This document shows, piece after piece, positions 25,888-34,943 of a stretch of DNA of 64,000 bases; the stretch's first letter is position 1; every line of letters begins with the position of its first letter. The notes under the pieces are model-generated. The model was not told the DNA's origin. It did not search any database and saw only the letters and a program-made list of their open reading frames with translations. The position numbers were made by a program, and so were the translations under genes. The DNA comes from Anaerolinea sp. GTDB taxonomy: Bacteria; Chloroflexota; Anaerolineae; Anaerolineales; Anaerolineaceae. The stretch covers positions 1-64,000 of the forward strand of contig DYEC01000004.1 in assembly GCA_020725865.1 (NCBI GenBank), read 5' to 3'.

Positions 25888-27258
25888 TTATATCCATAAC
25901 TCGTATTCGGCTGGTATGAATAATGAATTATATTCTGTCTTTAGACGGTGGCGCAACTCATCGGGAGTTTCCGGTAAGGATTGTATTGCGTTGCTCAAAT
26001 GGTTCAGCCAGCGGGTTTCACTGCGGGAAAATTCTGTCACGTTATTCTGTTGGGCCTGAAGTAGGACCTCTAGCGCCCATCGAGTTGCAGCAAGCGTGCG
26101 TGCATAAGAGTCTGTACCAGCTTCTTTTATGCGGCGAGCCGTTTCAAAGCAGACATCTAAATCCATGACCAGTGATTGGATATCCGTCCTGTGGTCGGAT
26201 TGTACCAGCAGATCCCGAAGCATTTGACCTGCATTCTGTCTCAAAGCCGTATTCATCAGCCGGCAGTCGTAGATCAGCATCTCGGTAAAAACTTCAGGAG
26301 TGTAACCGCTTAACAGTTTGACATCTTGTACTGATTCATTGCTCCACAAGTCGCATACAGCCGCCGTCAGGTTGCCATAGGGCGAAGAGTGTGCACAAGC
26401 ACTGGTCTTTCCCTCCATGCTGATTGGTACTCCGGTGATGGCTTTTAGAATAGGATTCTCGTAAGCGCAATCTTTAAGCGGACCAGTTGCGCCGCGCTCA
26501 ATTGCCACCAGGGAGCGCGGTGCTGCCATCAGGCGTACAATTGCTGCTAGGACTTTTGGTAACATGCGCTGATGCGCCAGTTGCATGGCGGTATTGGCAA
26601 AGCCACAGGCAGTGTCACCTCCGGCAATGACGCCATGTTTTCGAGCAATTGCTACGATGTGGTCCCATAAATAAACCATATCGTTAGGTGCAAGCACCCC
26701 CAACCCATAAACCAATCCTTCAATGTCGCCATCTAGTAAGGCTCGGTCTGTTAGTTCTTTGCCACCAGTGCTTTCTATAGACAAAATGTCTGCGCCAGCA
26801 GCTGCACACTGATCAAATGCTTTCAACATGGTTTGCATCGGCTCACCGCTGCGCATTCGCGGTGGACGTTCTTTGTCACGAATGTCAGCAATCGTTACTC
26901 GCAAGGCTGATTTCACACCATAGGTGCGGGTGAACTCCTCCATAACTTCCTTGATGTCACTGGTCACATAAGCCCCCCAATGAGGGTATTGAGTTAGTTC
27001 GTAGAGTTGTTCGAATTCCAATATCAGTACTTCTTGTCTCAGCTCCACAGCCCGCTGGAGAATGCGCCTGGTCATCTCTCGATAGCGCAAACGAACTTCC
27101 GGTAGTGTTGTTTCATTGATTACCATTGGGGGTAGTGTGTAATTCACTTCTGGGATGACTGCTCCACCACCAATCACAATTCCGCTTGGAGTGGTAACCG
27201 GATGTAGAGCATTGCCAAATACCATCTCTTGCGCTGTTTTATACGCTATCCCAATCAT
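25888..27258 (-). CDS. mtaB: Methanol:corrinoid methyltransferase, MtaB-like
   Basis: A 456-residue protein that matches the methanogen MtaB family through its length: ADILSIESTGGKEL, GGDTACGFANTAM, LKDCAYENPILKAI and MEGKTSACAHS. The three zinc ligands known for Methanosarcina MtaB (Glu, Cys, Cys) fall at Glu162, Cys218 and Cys264. It would demethylate methanol onto the corrinoid protein. The start follows GGGAGAA. First gene of a four-gene minus-strand operon behind a strong promoter. Expected in methanogens and acetogens, less so in Chloroflexota. Confidence 0.92.
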   Translation of the reverse strand: MIGIAYKTAQEMVFGNALHPVTTPSGIVIGGGAVIPEVNYTLPPMVINETTLPEVRLRYREMTRRILQRAVELRQEVLILEFEQLYELTQYPHWGAYVTSDIKEVMEEFTRTYGVKSALRVTIADIRDKERPPRMRSGEPMQTMLKAFDQCAAAGADILSIESTGGKELTDRALLDGDIEGLVYGLGVLAPNDMVYLWDHIVAIARKHGVIAGGDTACGFANTAMQLAHQRMLPKVLAAIVRLMAAPRSLVAIERGATGPLKDCAYENPILKAITGVPISMEGKTSACAHSSPYGNLTAAVCDLWSNESVQDVKLLSGYTPEVFTEMLIYDCRLMNTALRQNAGQMLRDLLVQSDHRTDIQSLVMDLDVCFETARRIKEAGTDSYARTLAATRWALEVLLQAQQNNVTEFSRSETRWLNHLSNAIQSLPETPDELRHRLKTEYNSLFIPAEYELWI

Positions 27259-27312
27259 TTCGGTTCTCCCTTAAGGATTTACAAGTGAAAAAAGTGCTTA
27301 TATGTGTAAATC

Positions 27313-27334
27313 AGTATGTACGTTTGTACGTACT
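27313..27334. promoter_or_regulatory. Inverted repeat in the mtaB leader
   Basis: AGTATGTAC (27313-27321) and GTACGTACT (27326-27334) form a 9-bp inverted repeat with one mismatch around GTTT, within the 5' untranslated region of mtaB. It resembles a TetR-type operator. It lies about 50-70 nt downstream of the predicted transcription start, so it would act as a roadblock or serve a second promoter. Confidence 0.45.
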
Positions 27335-27368
27335 TATAATGGTAACAAAATTCACTCAAAGTTCGTTT

Positions 27369-27384
27369 TGTGATAGTGTTCACC
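27369..27384. promoter_or_regulatory. CRP/FNR-type site over the mtaB transcription start
   Basis: TGTGA-TAGTGT-TCACC matches the CRP-type consensus TGTGA-N6-TCACA except at the last base. Its centre (27376.5) lies a few bases downstream of the predicted start (~27382), a position expected for repression. No cognate regulator is in the window. Confidence 0.4.
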
Positions 27385-27388
27385 AATT

Positions 27389-27417
27389 AGTATAAGAAAG
27401 AGTAAACGCTTTGTCAA
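27389..27417 (-). promoter_or_regulatory. mtaB operon promoter
   Basis: On the minus strand: -35 TTGACA (27417-27412), 17-bp spacer, -10 TATACT (27394-27389). It is near consensus and gives a ~125-nt 5' leader before the mtaB ATG. Its -35 box starts within a few bases of the end of the transposase remnant. Confidence 0.85.
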
Positions 27418-27654
27418 GCACATAGGTTTGTCCTCGCCGCACATCTCTGCCAGAACGATCAGGAGCAACGGCGCCGCAAAGGGATGGCGCCCCCTGCGCT
27501 TTCTGCGCAGATCAACCATCGCTTGAAAATATTCATACAGGCTCTTGGCTTCTGTCGCGGAAAATTTTCTGGCAGACTCCATGTTGACCTTCCTCGACTC
27601 GGATTTGTGGTTAACGATCCAAAGCTGCCGAAGAAGGTCTTTTGGGACTGCCCT
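27418..27654 (-). mobile_element. Truncated ISAs1-type insertion sequence
   Basis: A frame on the minus strand from 27582 encodes FSATEAKSLYEYFQAMVDL, then RRKRRGRHPFAAPLL and AEMCGEDKP, which fits the N-terminal region of ISAs1-family transposases (DDE_Tnp_1-associated domain). After about 53 codons the similarity stops. Some 70 bp upstream of the ATG, AGGGCAGTCCCAAAAG (27654-27639) resembles a terminal inverted repeat of this family. The rest of the element is missing. The 76 bp between it and the next gene show nothing else. Confidence 0.6.
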
Positions 27655-27730
27655 ATCACGACTTTAAGAAAGCCCTGTGTGTAACCTAAGAATTGTTTGC
27701 AACCCGTTGAAATTCTTTCAAAGAATCCCA

Positions 27731-28384
27731 TCAGGGAAGTATCTCGACCGAAACAACCAATAGAGTATTACAACCTGTGTCGTACCAGCTTCCCAACCAT
27801 GTTCCGTTCGCGTCGAAGTGTTCAATGGACAGAATTTCTTTGCCCTGAATACGCACGGTTTGGCCGATTTTGATGTGGCTGAGCGATTGATATATTTCCG
27901 CATTCAACGGTACAGTGTGCAGCAGGTTGATTTTTCCTTTCGGGTTGGTCATGCGTGGACTGTACCAGAAAAACCGATGATCGGATACTGTTGCTACAAC
28001 CTTGTCGCCATCTGAGAAATCACCACTGGTGACCAGGATGTCATGACTCAGCAACGGGTAGTCCCCCTCACGGATTTCGGTGATATGCCTTACCAGACCT
28101 TCGAAAGTAGAGTTTTGATTGAACTCATAAGCAATTTTCCATGCTTCGCCTTCAGGTACTTTAACAGAAGTAAAAGATCGGTTTATCTGCCAGTGTTCGA
28201 AGTCTGGTTCTACAGGGCTCAGCCAATTCGATCCGCTGCTGATGAGTGACCAGATCAAATATCCTGCCAGTATAACAAACAGAAAAATAAGCGGGGAACG
28301 GATCATGCAGCCCAATGGCAGTAGCAAAAATTCGGATGACCGCGGATGCTTGGATGGATGGAAAAATGGACCTGCCTTGGACAT
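27731..28384 (-). CDS. Membrane-anchored protein of unknown function
   Basis: A 217-residue protein with one clear membrane span near the N-terminus (SPLIFLFVILAGYLIWSLI) and an outer domain with repeated beta-type motifs (GLVRHITEIREGDYPLLSHD, KIGQTVRIQGKEI). I do not recognise the family. The start at 28384 is chosen because a TATAAT (28397-28392) lies 7 nt ahead, implying a leaderless message; the frame is open further upstream, and a later Met at 28306 directly before the span is an alternative. It is divergent from the gyrase gene. Confidence 0.6.
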   Translation of the reverse strand: MSKAGPFFHPSKHPRSSEFLLLPLGCMIRSPLIFLFVILAGYLIWSLISSGSNWLSPVEPDFEHWQINRSFTSVKVPEGEAWKIAYEFNQNSTFEGLVRHITEIREGDYPLLSHDILVTSGDFSDGDKVVATVSDHRFFWYSPRMTNPKGKINLLHTVPLNAEIYQSLSHIKIGQTVRIQGKEILSIEHFDANGTWLGSWYDTGCNTLLVVSVEILP

Positions 28385-28475
28385 GTGTCGAATTATAACA
28401 AAAGCTTTTTCGTAGTCTTCTCTGTTTGTTGCAAGAAAAATATGACTGGGGGAGGTAATATTTACTCGGGTTGAA

Positions 28476-28504
28476 TTGACGGAATGACTAATTACACGTA
28501 AGAT
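28476..28504 (+). promoter_or_regulatory. Promoter of the gyrase A-type gene
   Basis: -35 TTGACG (28476-28481), 17-bp spacer, -10 TAAGAT (28499-28504). Predicted start near 28511, giving a ~25-nt leader that includes GAGAGGAGA. Confidence 0.6.
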
Positions 28505-28535
28505 AGGTCTTGAACCATTGAGAGAGGAGAAACTA

Positions 28536-31274
28536 ATGGAACTTGGTCTGGTGCGCAAAGTGGATATTGATGATGAAATGCAGCAATCCTATCTGGATTA
28601 TGCGATGAGCGTCATTGTGGCGCGTGCGTTGCCAGATGCCCGCGATGGTTTGAAACCCGTTCAGCGACGAATCTTGTATGCTATGTATGACATGGGCTTG
28701 CGCCCGGATTCACCTTATAAAAAATCTGCCAGAATTGTGGGTGAGGTGCTGGGTAAGTACCATCCACATGGCGACATGGCAGTTTATGAAGCCATGGCGC
28801 GCCTGGCACAGGATTTCACCATCCGCTATCCTTTGGTGGAAGGGCAGGGCAATTTTGGCAGTGTGGATGGCGATCCACCAGCTGCCATGCGTTATACTGA
28901 AGCTCGTCTGACCAGCTTTGCACTGGAATTGTTGAAGCAGATTGATCAGGATACGGTTGCTTTTCTGCCAAATTTTGATGCAACGCTTGTAGAACCACTG
29001 GTCTTGCCTGCAGCCGTCCCGAATTTGCTGGTTAATGGTTCAAGTGGTATTGCTGTAGGTATGGCTACAAACATCCCACCCCATAATTTGGGTGAGGTAA
29101 TAGATGCACTGACTTTCATGTTGCGCCAATGGGAGCATCTGGACGATCTTTCGGTTCAAGACCTGATGAAATATATCAAAGGTCCAGATTTTCCAACGGG
29201 TGGCATTATCCTGCAAGAGGACGAGCAGAACGAATTACTGACTGCCTACGCAACCGGACGCGGCCGCATCACGGTGCGCGGGCGTGTGGTTCTAGAGGAG
29301 ATGGCTCGCGGGCGCAGTCGCGTGATCATCACACAGCTCCCTTATCTGACCAATAAATCCGGTCTGATTGAAAAGATTGCAGAGATGGCGCGCGAGGGTC
29401 AACTGGAAGAAGTCGCCGATTTGAGGGATGAATCAGACCGTCAGGGATTACGGGTGGTGATTGAACTCAAACAAGGTGCAGAGGTTGATCAGGTGTTGCG
29501 ATCGCTATATCAACACACACCGTTACAGACCACTTTTGGCATCATTATGTTGGCGCTGGTGGATGGCGAGCCCAGGTTGTTGACCCTCAAGCAGGCGTTG
29601 CGGGTCTATTTGGAGCATCGTTTGGAAGTCGTGCGACGGCGCAGTGAGTTTGAGCTTGCACATGCCAGAAGGCGGGCACATATTCTTGAAGGTTTGCGCG
29701 TTGCGATTAGCCATCTGGATGAAATTATCGCCTTAATTCGCGCTGCTCCGGATGCTGATACAGCTCGTGAAAGATTACGGAAGCGTTTCAAGTTGAGTGA
29801 GGAACAGGCGCAGGCAATTCTGGATATGCCGCTCAAACGACTGGCTGCGTTGGAACGGAAGAAGATTGAGCAGGAATATAAGGAGTTGCTTGCCAGGATC
29901 AAGGAACTGGAGGCTTTGCTACGCTCGCCTAAAAAACTACGCGCCCAAGTGGAAAATGAATTGCTGGAGGTGAAACAGCGATATGCAGATGCGCGCCGTA
30001 CCGAGATTCGCATCCTGAAAGCCGGCGAGTCGGCTAAAACGTTACTTACTGCTGCAGCATTAACCGCTGCCCGCGAAGTCTGGATCGGTGTGACAGAGGA
30101 TGGCTTGATTGCTCGTGTTGCCGGGGATAAACCACAGCGTCCTGCCGGTCAACAGGCTGCCCGCTGGATGTTGAAGGCCACCACACACCACACACTTTAT
30201 CTGGTTTGTGAAAGCGGGAAAGCCGCGGCTGTATCGGTTGAAACCTTGCCGGAGGCTGAAAAGTTTTCAGAAGGTGTAAACCTTCATAAGATTGCTCCAC
30301 TGGGTGAAGATGAACGACTGGCTGGTATTTTTGCGTTGTCGTTGCGCGATGAAGGGAGTGATGCGCGGTATGTGATGACTGTGAGCCAGGCTGGAATGGT
30401 TAAAAAATCTGCTGTCTCCGAATTGCCAGGGGCTTCGGCTCACCCGTTCACATTGGCGAAGGTCAACGCTGGAGATGCCTTACAGAGTATTTTGTTGACC
30501 AATGGTGAGGATGATGTGGTTTTGGCAACGGCATCTGGAATGGCAATCCATTTTTCCGAAGAGGAAGTGAGACCGATGGGTCTCATCGCAGCGGGGGTTA
30601 ATGGCATTAAGCTTAAAGAGAGTGACCGGGTTATTGGTGCAGAAGCGTTTCATCACAAAGGGCAGATTTTATTGCTGGCTTCGGATGGACGTGCCTGGCG
30701 GTTTGAACTTTCTGAAATTCCTCTGCAAGGGCGGTATGGACAGGGAGTGATAACCTGCAAGCTGGGACGCGGTGCCAGATTGATTGGTAGTTTGGGGAGT
30801 AACCAAGCACAGATGGGGGTGGTACATTTTGAAAAAGCTGCAGCACGTCTGCTGAAAATGGAAGAGGTCATGATATCCAAACGACAGCGAAGCGGACAGC
30901 TTGTTGTCGAGGTAAAAGCTGGTGATTCAGTAATTGCATTGACACCTATATTGGATAACGTCTACCCTGTTGTCAAAAAACCTCGAAAGGCTGTCCGACA
31001 GACAGCACGAAAGCAAACAACCGTTACAAAAAAAGGTGCCGCTGTTTCACGAACGCGTGGTAATAAAGAGAAAAAGACTGTGTCCCAACCTGCAAAACCA
31101 GCAAAAAAGTCCCCATCCCCTACCGGACGCAGTAGCTCATCCAGTCCAAAGGAAAAACCCGAAATGCCGAAGAAGGTATCTAGGCAAAACAAAAGTGAAG
31201 CTCAACTCAGCATTTTGCCCGAAATACCGGCGAAAAGAAAACGAAAGTCCGGCTCAGGAATTCAATCAGGTTGA
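28536..31274 (+). CDS. gyrA: DNA gyrase/topoisomerase IV subunit A
   Basis: A 912-residue type IIA topoisomerase A subunit. Seen: [33 protein letters not shown], the catalytic Tyr120 in AMRYTEARL, and a C-terminal beta-pinwheel with a degenerate GyrA box (QGRYGQG instead of QRRGGKG). A Lys/Pro/Ser-rich tail of roughly 100 residues follows ([25 protein letters not shown]). The weak GyrA box leaves ParC as an alternative; no gyrB/parE is in the window. ATG 28536 follows AGAGAGGAGA. Its stop overlaps the convergent next gene by 9 nt. Confidence 0.85.
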   Translation: MELGLVRKVDIDDEMQQSYLDYAMSVIVARALPDARDGLKPVQRRILYAMYDMGLRPDSPYKKSARIVGEVLGKYHPHGDMAVYEAMARLAQDFTIRYPLVEGQGNFGSVDGDPPAAMRYTEARLTSFALELLKQIDQDTVAFLPNFDATLVEPLVLPAAVPNLLVNGSSGIAVGMATNIPPHNLGEVIDALTFMLRQWEHLDDLSVQDLMKYIKGPDFPTGGIILQEDEQNELLTAYATGRGRITVRGRVVLEEMARGRSRVIITQLPYLTNKSGLIEKIAEMAREGQLEEVADLRDESDRQGLRVVIELKQGAEVDQVLRSLYQHTPLQTTFGIIMLALVDGEPRLLTLKQALRVYLEHRLEVVRRRSEFELAHARRRAHILEGLRVAISHLDEIIALIRAAPDADTARERLRKRFKLSEEQAQAILDMPLKRLAALERKKIEQEYKELLARIKELEALLRSPKKLRAQVENELLEVKQRYADARRTEIRILKAGESAKTLLTAAALTAAREVWIGVTEDGLIARVAGDKPQRPAGQQAARWMLKATTHHTLYLVCESGKAAAVSVETLPEAEKFSEGVNLHKIAPLGEDERLAGIFALSLRDEGSDARYVMTVSQAGMVKKSAVSELPGASAHPFTLAKVNAGDALQSILLTNGEDDVVLATASGMAIHFSEEEVRPMGLIAAGVNGIKLKESDRVIGAEAFHHKGQILLLASDGRAWRFELSEIPLQGRYGQGVITCKLGRGARLIGSLGSNQAQMGVVHFEKAAARLLKMEEVMISKRQRSGQLVVEVKAGDSVIALTPILDNVYPVVKKPRKAVRQTARKQTTVTKKGAAVSRTRGNKEKKTVSQPAKPAKKSPSPTGRSSSSSPKEKPEMPKKVSRQNKSEAQLSILPEIPAKRKRKSGSGIQSG

Positions 31275-32369
31275 GACGGTGAAGAATTTGTAATGGTAGC
31301 CGATCTTTCCGTTGATCAAGCCAATTGTGTCATTTCCGTTGAGGACTTTACCAACGGATGAATTGGCTTGCCAGGTAAAATGACGGGAATTGCCACTACC
31401 GGAGACGCCGGTTAAAGTGAAGGTTGCATTGGGCAGAGTCTGGGTTAAGAATGTCGTATACCAGTTTCGGATGGCATCGGTGCCCTGCACGGTTTGTGCA
31501 GCTGTAATGTGAACCCCATTCGAGTCATACAAAGCAGCCACGTTTGTTGCATTGCGCGTGTTAAGGGCAGCAATGTATTTTTGTGGCATGTCCTGAGCAG
31601 GTGGCTGGGTAGGTGACCATGCATAGCTGGCAATAGTGTTCCACAGTGATTGCAGGATGGTGCGACCGTAATACCACTCGAAAAAGCTCGCTGCCGCCAG
31701 ATTTAAGGCTCGTGCTGTATCGAGGAATTCAATAATGTCAGCGGGGGTGGCGGTCCAATCACCAGCTTTGTAAACAGGGCCGATCGGGATGATTGGTCGG
31801 ACAGGGGTAATGGCTTGGAACTCGCTTACACAACGGCGAAGTTGCGCGCCGGCGTTATGGGCTGCCTGCCAATATACCTGAGGCATGTTCAAATCGCATT
31901 TTTCGAGGAACTCTTTCCAGGGCAGTTGTGGGTGATAGGTGGGGAAACGGTAGGAGCAAAGTGCAATAGGGGTGCTGGGCAAACCGGCTCGTAGATCAGC
32001 CATGAAACGACGTGCGGCGACATCTCGACCTGGTTGTTTATATTCTGCTTCGGCATCTATAATATAACCCTCCATGCCAAGCTCTTTAACTCGTTTAATG
32101 GCAATTTGCGCTTCCCCGGCTGGGTTATAGCCATATACATAGTGCCAGCCCCATACCTGAATATTTTTGGCTCTCAGTGCCTGGACGACAGGAGGGACTA
32201 GGTCTTTCCCGGTGGTCTTGTCAATGTTATATGCTACTGTCCCATCTGCAATCTTGATCGACACATGGGTCAAACCAGCTGCCTGCGCCGCATTAGCGAT
32301 GGCTTGGGCATTGCCACCTTCACAGCGGGCAATTTGCCAGATCATAAAACCTTTTCCTTGCAGTCCCAT
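31266..32369 (-). CDS. TIM-barrel glycosidase-like protein with SnoaL/NTF2 domain
   Basis: A 367-residue protein. Residues ~1-240 look like a GH25/DUF4015-type TIM barrel ([60 protein letters not shown]). Residues ~258-367 look like a SnoaL/NTF2-like domain ([44 protein letters not shown]). There is no signal peptide, which is odd for a wall-directed hydrolase. AGGAGGT precedes the ATG. Catalysis is not shown by sequence alone. Confidence 0.6.
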   Translation of the reverse strand: MGLQGKGFMIWQIARCEGGNAQAIANAAQAAGLTHVSIKIADGTVAYNIDKTTGKDLVPPVVQALRAKNIQVWGWHYVYGYNPAGEAQIAIKRVKELGMEGYIIDAEAEYKQPGRDVAARRFMADLRAGLPSTPIALCSYRFPTYHPQLPWKEFLEKCDLNMPQVYWQAAHNAGAQLRRCVSEFQAITPVRPIIPIGPVYKAGDWTATPADIIEFLDTARALNLAAASFFEWYYGRTILQSLWNTIASYAWSPTQPPAQDMPQKYIAALNTRNATNVAALYDSNGVHITAAQTVQGTDAIRNWYTTFLTQTLPNATFTLTGVSGSGNSRHFTWQANSSVGKVLNGNDTIGLINGKIGYHYKFFTVST

Positions 32370-32420
32370 TTCTTAACCTCCTGTCTGAATTGACACAGTG
32401 GATTTGAGTTGCACGGTCAG

Positions 32421-32996
32421 CTAGCTATTCGACTGAATGTTTCCTTCCAAACCTAATTGGGGAGCAATGCGGCGCATGGCAAGGATAACATTTTCCACGT
32501 GCTCCCATAAGTCCATACCAAATTCTGCCACGGCTTGTTCGATCTCCTGACGATTTGCACCTGCGGCAAAGGCGCGGTCTTTCCATTTTTTCTTGACTGA
32601 AGAGGCGGTTAAGTCATATAGCGAACGAGACGGCCGCACCAGCGCAACAGCAGTGATCAGACCAGTGATTTCGTCGCAGGCATAGAGTGCTTTTTCCATC
32701 CGACTTAGGCGGGGTACTCCCGTATGATCTGCATGACTTAATATGGCGCGAACGATTTCTTCCGGCACACCGCGTTCCCTTAAGATGGGTGCGCCCTCCT
32801 GGGGATGAGATTCGAGGGTGGGGTGAATTTCCCAGTCGAAATCATGTAACAGTCCGGTCAGCGCCCAAGTATGTACATCCTCGCCGAGTTTCTCAGCATA
32901 AAACACCATGGCTGCCTCAACGCTCAGCATGTGGTTTATTAAGTTTTGGTTCTTGACAAATTCTTGGACAATGGCAAGAGCTTCAGTGCGATCCAT
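32421..32996 (-). CDS. HD-domain phosphohydrolase-like protein
   Basis: A 191-residue protein with HD-superfamily metal ligands: the first His near residue 22 (LINHMLSVEAAM), the paired HD in LLHDFDWEIHP, and SHADHTG. It resembles small HD hydrolases annotated as predicted phosphohydrolases; the substrate is unknown. Start MDRTEAL at 32996 is chosen for AGGAG 8-9 nt upstream; the frame extends 13 codons further. Confidence 0.75.
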   Translation of the reverse strand: MDRTEALAIVQEFVKNQNLINHMLSVEAAMVFYAEKLGEDVHTWALTGLLHDFDWEIHPTLESHPQEGAPILRERGVPEEIVRAILSHADHTGVPRLSRMEKALYACDEITGLITAVALVRPSRSLYDLTASSVKKKWKDRAFAAGANRQEIEQAVAEFGMDLWEHVENVILAMRRIAPQLGLEGNIQSNS

Positions 32997-33079
32997 GTAG
33001 CACTCCTGAAACTGATAAATTGTGATAACTATCAACTAAATGCCATTATACATGCAATGCGTGCAAGTTTTGAACCACA

Positions 33080-33772
33080 TCAGGGAATATCTTGTTGCCA
33101 GTTTGTTAAGGGTTCGTTTTCCGGGAAGATCGGTTCAGGTTGTCCAAGGACTGGCTGCGGTTTTCGGAGCAAAACGTCCCAGAGAGCGACAAAAGTGGCT
33201 GGAAGCTCGCGCATGACCCAAATGGCATATGCCCTGCGCTGGTAGGCGCGCCGGTCAGCGACAACACCGGATGCTCGTATGCCCAGTGCATTACAAGTAA
33301 AAAGTGCGCGCGGCAGATGAAAATTCTGAGTAACCAGGATTGCTTGTTTTATTCCGAAAATTGTTTTTGCCCGATAACAGGTGTCGTATGTCCGGCGTCC
33401 GGCATAGTCCAGTACGATATCCTGTTCAGGTACGCCAAGGTCAAGGGCATATTGTCTCATTGAGGCGGGCTCATTGTAGTTTATAAAACGATTGTCGCCA
33501 CTCATGAGCAGTTTTTTGACTTTGCCTGCCCGATATAATTCCACTGCGGTCGCTACCCGGTCGCGCAGGACTGCAGTTGGGGAGCCATCGCGGTTCAAGC
33601 CTGCTCCAAAGACGATGGCAACCGGTGCAGGGGATATAGATTCAGGAGTATTATACGCGCGTGGTTTTGCATATAGCCAAACAAACAAGCGAGACAACAC
33701 CAACACCACTCCCGCAAGCAGAGCAAGGGACACCACGATGCGTACAAGCATATGAAAAACTTTTCTTAGCAT
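33080..33772 (-). CDS. SanA/YdcF-like DUF218 membrane protein
   Basis: A 230-residue protein with one N-terminal span (residues ~8-30) and a DUF218 domain: APVAIVFGAGLNRDGSPTAVLRDRV, LLMSGDNRFINYNEP, RRTYDTCYRAK and VTQNFHLPRALF. SanA-type proteins affect envelope permeability in enterobacteria; the biochemical role is unclear. A -10 box TAAAAT (33784-33779) lies 6 nt before the ATG and no ribosome binding site is seen, so the message looks leaderless. Confidence 0.85.
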   Translation of the reverse strand: MLRKVFHMLVRIVVSLALLAGVVLVLSRLFVWLYAKPRAYNTPESISPAPVAIVFGAGLNRDGSPTAVLRDRVATAVELYRAGKVKKLLMSGDNRFINYNEPASMRQYALDLGVPEQDIVLDYAGRRTYDTCYRAKTIFGIKQAILVTQNFHLPRALFTCNALGIRASGVVADRRAYQRRAYAIWVMRELPATFVALWDVLLRKPQPVLGQPEPIFPENEPLTNWQQDIP

Positions 33773-33825
33773 GAGCCGATTTTACCACGCCCGCTTGTGG
33801 GTTTTGGCGTGGTCAAGATCTGCAG

Positions 33826-34875
33826 TCATTCCTGGAAAAGCGTGTCTAAATTGATTTGAGCAGCCTCAATTAGTCTTTTCAGTGGCTCATAGGTTTCGTC
33901 ATCAATTGCTTTGAGTTCTTGAACATCATAATTGAGTGATTCGCTTAGTAATTGTCGTCCTTCTGGTCTGGAAGCCAGATCAACCAGCGAAGCAATTAGC
34001 TTCTGGCGCATTTCTTCTGGTAATTCCGGGAGTGTTGAAAAGTTCATGTTGGGAATGATGGCATCGCTGCGCCAGATGACAATGATGCGGTTCATGACAT
34101 CCGGCAGGTCTTGTAATGCGGGGGAAGTGCGTGGGTCGCCGGAGAGAGCGAAGGTAGCGCCAAAATCGCAGATACCGTGTACATACAATGCTCTCACGAC
34201 CGCGGCATGATCACGAATAATTGCACCCGGCTGCACAGAAATACCGTTTTCAGCAAGCAATCCGGCTGGTACAACGTACCCGGAAAGGGAATCTGGCGCT
34301 ACCCAACAGGGGCGCTGATCGGCAAATTGCGATAGGGCTGTGGACGCGTCAGCCAGGTTTTCGCTGGTTACAGGGTTGTAGTAAGTGATGAAACCGCTAT
34401 CTGCACTTGCCAGAAATTGAGAGCCATATTCATATACGCCGAAATGATTAATCAGAAGTGCTACACGCGCAAAATCATTATTACTTGCCCGGATATATGG
34501 GAGAGGCATCAGCCAGGCTGCATGTACAAAACCGGCTTCCATATCACTCAGTAACTCTCCAGGGGTGGCAAACTCCTTGCTGACAATTGTGTAACCTGTT
34601 GATATTGATAAGGTTTCCATCAAATCTTTCAGGGCTGATAAGTCGGTAAACTCCAGATTTTCCACAATAATCCCAATAACCAGAGGATTTTCGTCGCTAC
34701 CGAGTGGACTCGCCAGCGGAGTTAAATTTGGGGAAAAAGTCTCTGTTGGTGTAACAAGGATTGTCGGCTGGGGCGTAACATTTTGCCGAGGAGGCTGGCA
34801 ATTCGTGAGCACCAGAATAGAGACAAGAAACAAAACAGCAAAACTGGAACAGCGTTTTATGAACGCGGCTTTCAA
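33826..34875 (-). CDS. PhnD-like substrate-binding lipoprotein
   Basis: A 349-residue protein with a lipoprotein signal (hydrophobic run then LTNC near residue 26), a Thr/Pro-rich linker, and a periplasmic binding fold of the phosphate/phosphonate (PhnD) type: LVIGIIVENLEF, AGFVHAAWLMPLPYI, ADQRPCWVAPDSLSGYVVPAG and HDAAVVRALYVHG-like text. The start is TTG at 34875, without a well-spaced ribosome binding site. No ABC permease or ATPase is adjacent, so it may serve a distant transporter or act as a sensor. Confidence 0.75.
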   Translation of the reverse strand: MKAAFIKRCSSFAVLFLVSILVLTNCQPPRQNVTPQPTILVTPTETFSPNLTPLASPLGSDENPLVIGIIVENLEFTDLSALKDLMETLSISTGYTIVSKEFATPGELLSDMEAGFVHAAWLMPLPYIRASNNDFARVALLINHFGVYEYGSQFLASADSGFITYYNPVTSENLADASTALSQFADQRPCWVAPDSLSGYVVPAGLLAENGISVQPGAIIRDHAAVVRALYVHGICDFGATFALSGDPRTSPALQDLPDVMNRIIVIWRSDAIIPNMNFSTLPELPEEMRQKLIASLVDLASRPEGRQLLSESLNYDVQELKAIDDETYEPLKRLIEAAQINLDTLFQE

Positions 34876-34943
34876 AATTGCTAATACTCCCTTGATTTAC
34901 TTGTGTTATTATGAATTATAACAAAGGCAACAAAGGAGGCATA

